DNA from: Bettongia penicillata ogilbyi
Taxonomy: Eukaryota > Chordata > Mammalia > Diprotodontia > Potoroidae
Assembly (NCBI GenBank): GCA_023548195.1
Contig: JAJHZJ010000252.1
Location: 3,790,341-3,854,340 of the forward strand
Length of the DNA: 64,000 nt
Direction of reading: 5' to 3'
Shown: piece after piece, positions 57,001-64,000 of the stretch
How the letters are laid out: each line of letters starts with the position of its first letter
How positions within the stretch are numbered: the stretch's first letter is position 1
Notes under the pieces: model-generated
What the model was told of the DNA's origin: nothing
Database searches by the model: none
The model's input: only the letters and a program-made list of their open reading frames with translations
Program-made: the position numbers and the translations under genes

Positions 57001-57544
57001 TGTGTTTTCTGAATTCATCCCTCATTTGCTCCTTCTGGCCAGGTGATTTGTATATTCACATATTGTTTTTGTTTCCTTCTCCACTATTCATTATCCAAAT
57101 ATTGTCAATCATTCTTTCCCTTCAATTGATGAATTTCTTCATATATCTTCTTTGGTAAGTCATGTGCTCTTTCTGGACCTCAATTTCTTTGTCTATAAAA
57201 TCTAAAATATGTATATCTATGGCATATTCCAGTTCTAAATCTTCTCATCCTTTTATTATAATCCAATCACACTATCTCTGTTCTTTTGGAATAATTTATA
57301 CTTTTTCATTGCCATGTTTTTACTTAATAAATTACGTGTTTTAATGCTGAGGTCAAGTATACTTCTTTGAATCTCTAGTATGCATTGTTTATTACCCATG
57401 CCTTTTAAATTTCTTTGTAGACATCTGAAGTCAATATATTTATTCCTCTTTTCTTTAAGCATGTCATAACCCTCTATCTGATGCCTTCTGTAATGTTGCC
57501 TCCTCTTGCCTTTTTCTCTAGTATTTTGCGAGGTCCTTCTCAAG
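57001..57544. other. Unassigned, possibly 5' part of the preceding CR1/L3
   Basis: A basic minus-strand frame (57256-57567) has no motif I can name. Position suggests CR1/L3 ORF1 or endonuclease debris. Confidence 0.35.
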
Positions 57545-57770
57545 ATTTTCCTTTTTCCATGTCCCAACAGGATCTACATCCCTTGGGATTCTGTCTTGGC
57601 CCCCGATCTATTTTTCCTTATGACACTTAGTTGGAGTGATTGTTAGTTCTCATGATTTCAGATTACCATGTGGAAGAATTCTTTACTCATTTCCTACTTT
57701 TGATTTCTGCCAAGTCTACACAATTATTAGCTGTCCAGTAACTACTTTGGTTGCATGTGTAGCATTTCAA
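57545..57770 (+). mobile_element. L2 LINE fragment (RT)
   Basis: The plus strand reads LGILSWPPIYFSL and then LVGVIVSSHDFRLPCG, a decayed form of the L2 QGSVLGPLLFSLYT and LGxIISSHGFxYHLYADD segment. Confidence 0.5.
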
Positions 57771-58252
57771 CATCTACAATCCTTTCATCTGTTACATAAA
57801 TGTATGATCCTGATACCTAAACCAGGTAGAGATGAAGCAGAGATAAGAATCTGTAGATCAATATCACTAATGAATTTGGTATGAAGAATACAATATTAAC
57901 AAAGATTATACCAATGTAATTAAAAGATTAATCATTATTATCAGGTTGGATGCACATGAGGAAATCAGAGTATAACAGTAGGAAATTATAAATGTGGATC
58001 AAATTATTTTTTAAAATATGATTATATCAATTGATGCAAAAAACCCTCTGATAAAATGCAGTGCTCATTTATGTTAAAAATACTAAAATTGAACAGATAT
58101 CAACTAAAATGCATAGATATCAATAAATAGATATTTCTATAATATGATAAAGAATATTTCTCTAAAACCAAAAGATGATATTATTTGTTATGGAAGTATA
58201 CTGGAAGCCTTGCTAATAAGATCAAGGGTAAGGCAAGGATACATATTGTTCT

Positions 58253-61200
58253 GGCTGTTGAATCTAAGAATCTAAGAGTTGGAAGGGATCTCAGTGTCAT
58301 TTTGTTCTTAATTGAAGGCAAAAGAAATTCCCAAGATAATATATCTGGCAAGTTGTTATCCAGCCTCTGCTTGAAGACTTCCAAGGAGGGAGGACCCATG
58401 ATTTCTCAACACAGGCTGTTCTACTTTGGAACAGCTCTAATTTTAAGAATTTTTTCTTGATATTCATGCCTTTCTTTGCCTCTTTAAAATGTCTATGGCT
58501 TGCTTCTGATTATGTCCTCTGGGGCCAAACAGAATATATCTAATCCTTCCTTCATATGACAGCTCTTCAAATATTTTCAAAGAGCTATCATGTTCCCCCA
58601 GAGCTTCTCCTCTCCTTCAACCAATTCAGAAATGACATAGACTCCAGTCCCTATAGCATCCTGGTTGCACTTCTCTTAGATAGTCTCCAGCTTATCAATG
58701 TTTAATCATAACACCCAATATGGAAAACAATATTCCAGATAAGGTCTAATAATGCAGGAGTACAATGGGACTCTCATTTACCTATTCCTGGTATCTGTAT
58801 TCCTCTCAAGGCAGTCCAAGATCACATCAGCTATTTTAGTCCCTATTTCATATTGCTGATTCATATTGAGCTTGCCATACACTTAAATCTCAAGATCTTT
58901 TTCAGAACATCTGCTATTTATCATGTTTTTATCATCTTCTACTTGTGAACTTTATTTTTTGTGTCTCAGTATAAGACATTGCATTTATTCCTGGTGAAAT
59001 TCATCTTATTAAATTCAGCCCAATACTCTAACCTTTCAAGCTCAGTTTAGATGCTGATTGTCATCTAGTGTGTTAACTATCCCTTCCAGCACTGTGTCAT
59101 CTACCAATATGGTACATATCAACTATACTTTGTCCAGGTCATTCATTAAAATGTTAAATATTACAGTGTCAAGCACAAATCTCTGCGGTACTCCTCTGGA
59201 GATCTCCTTTCTTGTTCACGTTAAACCATTGAGAGTTACTCCTTTGGTCTAATTCATACAACTAGTTTTGTATCCACCTGATTATCCTGTCATCTAGTCC
59301 CTATCATTCTGTCTTCACCACAAGAAAAGTATCAGATACTGACACCTAGGCAAACTATGGCTGCAGCATACTCCTTATCAGTTTAGTAAGTCTGTCAAAA
59401 AAGAAAATGAAGTTAGTTTGGCATGACCTGTTCTTGATGCAGTCATACTGGTTCTTTATAATCATCACTTCTCTTCTTGGATGTTCAACGAATATTCTCT
59501 TAATGATCTGTTCCAAGATTACTCCAGTAATAAAAGTCAAGCTCTCTATCTTATAGTTTAGAGATGTCATTTTTTAAAAGTTAGGACATTTGAACTTCTT
59601 CAATCTTGTTTTTTCTTGTTTGGTCATTTTCAGTCATGTCTAACTCATCAGGTCTCAATTTGACCTTTTCTTGACAAAAAATACTGAAGTGGTTTGCCGT
59701 TTCCTTCTCCAGTTCATTTTACAAATGAGGAAACTGAGGAAAACAGAGTGAAGTGACTTGCCCAGGGTCACATAGCTAGTCAGTGTCTGAGGCCTGATTT
59801 GAACTCAGGAACAGGAATCTTCCTGACTCTGGGCCCTATACTCTATCCAACTATATCACGTTGCTGCCCTCTCAATCTTGTGGCACCTCTGTGATCTTCC
59901 ATCATCTTTCAAATACTATTGACAATGATTCAGCCATCACATCTGCCAATTCTTTCAAGATCCTGGGATATCATTCACTTAGAAGGGCAGGTCACTGAAT
60001 TCTTTAAGGATATCTAAGAGTTCTCTTACTATCTCTTGGATATCAACTATCTATAAGTAATTTTTGTTCTATCGTTTCCAAAGAACATTTTCTTTAATAG
60101 AGAAAACAGAAGTAAAAATAAGATTTTAACAGCCCTGTCTTCTTTACATTATCAATGACCATCATCCTATCTACCCCATACCAAGGTCCTATCCTTTCTT
60201 TGAGCCTTCATTTTTCTCCTAATATACTTTTTTTCAAATCCTTTTTGTTTTTCTTAGCTTTCCTCATAATCTTCAACTCATTTTGACCTTCAACATTCCT
60301 GATACTATTTTTATAGAACTATGTCACATTCATGTTTGAAGTCTGTTACCTGGTCTAACTTCCATATTCTCTACATTTCTTTTTAAAATCTAACTTGGTT
60401 GGTGAGTTCTCTATGAATTTATATAAGTCTCTTCAGACAAATCTCATTTTTCTTGTTTCCCTTTGTGCCTTCAGAATTTCATTCTAGAGCATCTCCCATT
60501 TCTCTTGGGCTGACTTCCTCTGAAGCATATTACTCAATGGGATCTAGCTTAGATTTCCTCTGAACCCTTCTCAAATCTACTTTCTCAAGATACGCAAATA
60601 GGCTATGTTCAGAGAGTACTGACTTACATGTCCTGGATGATAGCTGATAGCAGAGAACAGGAAGATCTTAATTTTCATTTCATTTCTCATTTTTTTTCCT
60701 TATGGTACTGTGGGTATTTTTGGCATTGATTTCCTCACCCTCTATATCACAAAATCTAAGGTGGAGTGATCATTTCCCTTAGGGTTCCCATCACTTCCAC
60801 TTCAGCAAACAGTTCCCAACTGTTAGTGAGAATCTAGTTCAGAACAGAATTCAACCTTTGGTGGTTTCTCCACCATTTGAAGGATTCTATTATTACTAAG
60901 TCAAGTCGAAAAGGTATTCAAATTTGGCAAAAAAAACAAAGTCAAAAGAAGTCTGGATACTTAGTCCCTCATTACTACTATATCATGCCTCAGTGCCAGG
61001 TTTATAAGCTATTTCCCAAATTCCTTATCTATTTCCTTTTTTTGTACCTATACTCTGTAGTATAGTCCAATAACAAAATCACTTCTTTCTTTTTCCTTTA
61101 ATCTTGTCCCAAATATCCCATGATGCTCCTCTCCTAGCCCATTCCTGGATTTCCTCACATAATTCCACTCCACTTTTACTTATCAACTTTTGAATAAGTT

Positions 61201-62028
61201 ATACACATTCACAACCATGGTGTAACCATGGGTTTCATTTTACTCTCACTGATACCTATGAGGTTGAATATGCTTCACAGAGTTAGGACATTTAAGTTCT
61301 CTTAGTTGCTGCCTAAATTTTAAGTTTTTGTGTGTGTAAATTTAAAATGTATGACTTTTATTACTGACGCCTCTTTGATCATGTCTCCTCTGATTTTCTG
61401 GGTATCTTGGCTACTATTCTTTTTTTATGGCTGCTTTCCATAGTATTTAACTTGATGGCCCTATATAAGCAATATTCCCCTTCCTCCTATCCTATTTGAG
61501 TTTAAAGTTCTTTTGATTAGATTTTCAAGACATCGAGAAAATGTGTTCTCACTTGTCTTTCTAGGATTATATCATCCCTATATTGTAAAATTGTGCTCTA
61601 GAAAGTTCCATTCTCAGAACCAGTTATTTATTTAATCATTTATTTTTTTCTCCTCTGCATCCTTTTCATTCAGTGAGTAATGGTGAGGAAAATGCAATCT
61701 TTGACCATTTTGTTTTCAGTTATATGCTCAAAGACTTCATAATGATTGGCAACATTTTGGGAGTTCATCCTGGAAGCATTATTTGTGTCTGTGTGAATCA
61801 CCAGAAGTAGATAGTTTCCAACTATTTTGATAAATTTGAGGAGCTTCTCTGTGATATCTTGGACTTGTGCCCCAGAAAGATAACAGAATTCCTTCTCTAC
61901 TGCTGTCACCAGGTTGACAAATAGCAACCTCATTAACCCTAAGCAGGGAGTCACCAGCTGATATGTCTGTTTTCTTCTTTCTTTCATGTTTGCTGGATGA
62001 TTTCTTACCTGAGAGTTTCTCTGACTCC
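58253..62028 (-). mobile_element. Large CR1/L3 LINE inserted in L1 ORF2, antisense
   Basis: Reading the minus strand, ORF1 esterase parts come first: GDSLLRVNEVAICQPG near 61940 and, frameshifted, YLSGAQVQDITEKLLKFI. Next comes an endonuclease region (60500-61000). RT follows: IIKRIFVEH, SCQTNFIFFFDRLT (59380-59560), GVPQRFVLD near 59190 and LVDDTVLEGIV at about 59085-59107, where the catalytic FADD is LVDD. The 3' end has GGAGGACCCATGATTTCTCAAC in the CR1 terminal region, GTTGGAAGGGATCTCAG, and the CR1-type terminal 8-bp repeat AATCTAAG twice (58261-58276). It is about 3.5 kb without its SINE and 5' truncated in ORF1. No frame is intact. Confidence 0.85.
59610..59871 (-). mobile_element. MAR1-like CORE-SINE inside CR1/L3, 10-bp target-site duplication
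   Basis: TTTTCAGTCATGTCTAACTC, AAAATACTGAAGTGGTTTGC, CAAATGAGGAAACTGAGG and TGACTTGCCCAGGGTCACA in reverse. TCAATCTTGT flanks it exactly at 59600-59609 and 59872-59881. Confidence 0.92.
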
Positions 62029-62595
62029 ATTATTTTCCATAGTTCAAGAACTGCTAGTTGTATCAAAAATATAAGAAAGGAATCAAAGGAATATGAACAG
62101 GCAAAAAGAAACAATATTATTTTTATTTGAAGATGATATAATTGCACACAGAGAATTCAAGAGAATAGATTAAAAAATTAACTGCAACTATGAGTTATTT
62201 CCATAATGTATCAGGAAATAAAATAGATTAACAAAAATCATCAGCCTTTTTTGTTTTTTACTAACAAAACCTGGCAGGAAGAGATAGAAAAAGAAAAGCA
62301 AAATGAATTCAAAATGCATAAAATATCTAGAAGTTGAACTACCAAGATAGAGAGGACTTAGGTGAATATAACTACAAAATGCTCCTAAGAGAAATCAATA
62401 TAAATTCATAGAGAGATATTAGCTATTCATTTCTGGGGTATTCAATAAAGTAAAAATTATAATAGCATTTGAATTTGATTATAGACTCGGTTTCCTGTCA
62501 ATAAAACTATTAAGGGATTACTTGATAGAACTATTGCTTGATATAACAACAGAGCTTATCAGGAGAAACATGAGGTTGAGGATCCGTTTCGAATG

Positions 62596-63064
62596 GATTT
62601 TCTTTTTCTGTCTCTTTCTACTAGATATTATTAGTAATACATAGAAAGGTTGACGATTTTTGTGGGCTTATTTTATGGAGTGTGTATGCATGGACTTGTA
62701 TGCACATACATGCATGTAGGCAACTTGATGTTATAGTAGATAGGGCACTAGATCTGAAATTAGGAAGACCTGAGTTCAAATACAGCCTCAGACACTTACT
62801 AGCTGTGTTATCATGGGCAAGTCATTGAACCTCTGTTTGCTTCAGTTTACTTCATCTATAAAATAAGGATAATAATAGCACCTACTGCATAGGCTTGTTG
62901 TAAGCATCAAATGAGATAATAATTGCAAAATACTTAGCACAGTGCCTAGCACACAGTAAGCATTATATAAATGTTACATATGTGTATGTATATTACAGAT
63001 ATATTTTGTATATATATATATATGAATATATAATATACACATATAATTAAAGTAGGAATGAAGA
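62596..63064 (+). mobile_element. Insert in L1 containing a MIR/THER-type SINE (62716-62985)
   Basis: Inside this interruption of L1, TAGTAGATAGGGCACTAGATC, AAGACCTGAGTTCAAATAC, GACACTTACTAGCTGTGTTA, GCAAGTCATTGAACCTCTG and a GCACAGTGCCTAGCACACAG tail mark a nearly full-length SINE. The 120 bp to its left and 80 bp to its right are not assigned. Confidence 0.7.
63008..63038 (+). repeat. Short TA-rich microsatellite
   Basis: TATATATATATATATGAATATATAAT-like sequence after the SINE tail. Confidence 0.7.
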
Positions 63065-63627
63065 GCATGTAGACCTAGCATTTTCCAAATTATACCATAA
63101 AACAATAGTCACCAGAACTATTTGGTACTAGTTTAAAAATAGAAAAATTGATCAATGGAAAGAATTGATAAGAAAGACCTAGAAAAACCTGAACATACTA
63201 TCATAGCCCAACGACATCAACTACTGGGTAAGTCAACTAAGAGCTGCTGAGAAAACTGGAACATGAACCACATTCTACAATCAACTCCTCATGACCTAAA
63301 GACAAAGGCGACATCATTAAAAAGAAAGAGAAGAGAGGAAAAGAGTATCTTGCACAGCTATGGCTAAGGGGAAAATGCTTAAGTAAACTAAGGTTTGAGA
63401 TGATCATAAGGGATTAAAACAGGAAATTTTAATTTCACTAAGTGAAAAAACTTTTGCAGGAACAAAATTAATACAACAATAAAAATAAGTGAATCAGTTA
63501 TTTGGGGAAAAGTCTTTTCAGTAAATATATTTGATGAAAGAATAATATCCAGGCTATAGAAGAAATTGGCACAAATAAATAAGAACAAGAGTCATTCCCC
63601 AAAAGTGAAGAGATTAAAAAGATGAAG

Positions 63628-63868
63628 GGGCAGCTAGGTGGTACAGTGGATACAAAGAGCTCAAATGAAGATTCAGACATTTACTAGCTGTGCAACCCTA
63701 GGTTAAGTCACTTAAACTTGCTTGCCTCAGTTTCTCATCTGTAAAATGAGCTTGAGAAGGAAATGGCAAATCACTCCAGTATCACTGTAAAAACAGCAAC
63801 AAAAAAAAAAAACCTAAATGAGGTCATAAAGACTTGAACATGACTGAAATGACTCAACAAATAAAAAA
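63628..63868 (+). mobile_element. MAR1-like CORE-SINE inside L1
   Basis: GGGGCAGCTAGGTGGTACAG, CATTTACTAGCTGTGCAACC, AAAATGAGCTTGAGAAGG, AAATGAGGTCATAAAGAC and CTGAAATGACTCAACAAA are in order. An AAAAAGATGAA-like sequence flanks both sides, and the L1 text joins across it. Confidence 0.88.
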
Positions 63869-64000
63869 AAATGAACAGGCTATTTAAAAAAAAGAAATCA
63901 ATATAAGCTGTCAATAACCATATGAAAAAATGTTCAGATTACTAATAATAAGATAATGCAACTATAAGATTGTTTCATCAGATTAGCAAAGAATTCAAAA

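Larger units (their letters stand above)
57775..64000 (+). mobile_element. Old L1 LINE ORF2, interrupted, running off the right edge
   Basis: The pieces collinear with L1 ORF2 are 57775-58252, about 62029-62595, 63065-63625 and 63869-64000. The first translates as ILIPKPGRDEAEIRICRSIS, the PKPGKD...RPISLMN block of L1 reverse transcriptase. After the CR1/L3 insert the frame resumes with IVQELLVV (IVLEVLA) and a catalytic FADD carried as FEDD at 62127-62141, then QKSSAFFVF (QKSSAFLYTN). Later blocks (AAATGCATAAAATATCTAG, GAACTATTTGGTACTAG) continue the order to the right edge. Numerous stops. Confidence 0.8.

Noticed and set aside
61670..62147. Overlapping minus-strand frames of 105 and 122 codons as a host hydrolase gene
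   Set aside because: GDSLLR and the following blocks fit CR1/L3 ORF1, split by a frameshift and continuous with the CR1/L3 endonuclease and RT; the longer frame starts in L1 sequence beyond the insertion point.
1..64000. CRISPR array, bacterial operon or prophage
   Set aside because: The 43-bp units lack identical repeats with unique spacers, there are no ribosome-site-led gene strings, and the sequence is plainly vertebrate.

Overview
The window looks like a non-coding stretch of a marsupial genome, either intergenic or deep intronic. The evidence is its repeat content: many copies of the tRNA-headed marsupial CORE-SINE (MAR1-like), longer SINEs with RTE-type 3' tails, L1 3' ends of the marsupial type, an RTE 3' end, and many old L2, MIR and CR1/L3 copies, in AT-rich DNA. 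I found no convincing host protein-coding gene, tRNA or rRNA. Every open reading frame long enough to notice is either a decayed retrotransposon frame or a chance frame in simple repeat. Family names come from memory of consensus sequences, so class and orientation are more secure than subfamily.

Layout. Bases 1-5130 are a strongly degenerate tandem array with a unit of about 43 bp (core TGATCAAGGAAG). It runs off the left edge and is broken by one SINE and one LTR-like insert. A HAL1/L1 ORF1-type element follows (5290-6850), then SINEs and MIRs to 9.7 kb. From 9740 to 12590 a long L2 copy holds three nested insertions: a 396-bp element with terminal inverted repeats, a SINE with clean target duplications, and an L1 3' end. 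From 15.4 to 17 kb come L2, an RTE 3' end and an antisense L1. From 19.06 to 19.66 kb there is a probable antisense solo LTR. From 21.9 to 24.9 kb there is a CR1/L3 fragment and an L2 copy with a second, inverted L2 inside it. From 25.6 to 26.2 kb a SINE sits inside a SINE with an 11-bp target duplication. A compound CA minisatellite lies at 29.46-29.92 kb. A decayed LINE resembling the R4/Dong clade lies at 36.6-37.2 kb. From 39 to 53 kb the window holds ordinary L1, L2 and SINE debris, with a partial SINE dimer inside an L2 3' end at 49.1-49.4 kb. A TATC microsatellite is at 54.36 kb. From 55.5 kb to the right edge, antisense CR1/L3 copies dominate. The best one (58.26-62.03 kb) keeps recognisable esterase, endonuclease and reverse-transcriptase parts and lies inside an older sense L1 ORF2.

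The parts do not form a pathway. The value of the window is as a stratified record: nested insertions give relative ages (L1 before CR1/L3 before MAR1; L2 before L2 before MAR1), and RTE-tailed SINEs occur close to their likely RTE partner. The 43-bp array is the one large structure I cannot tie to a known family.
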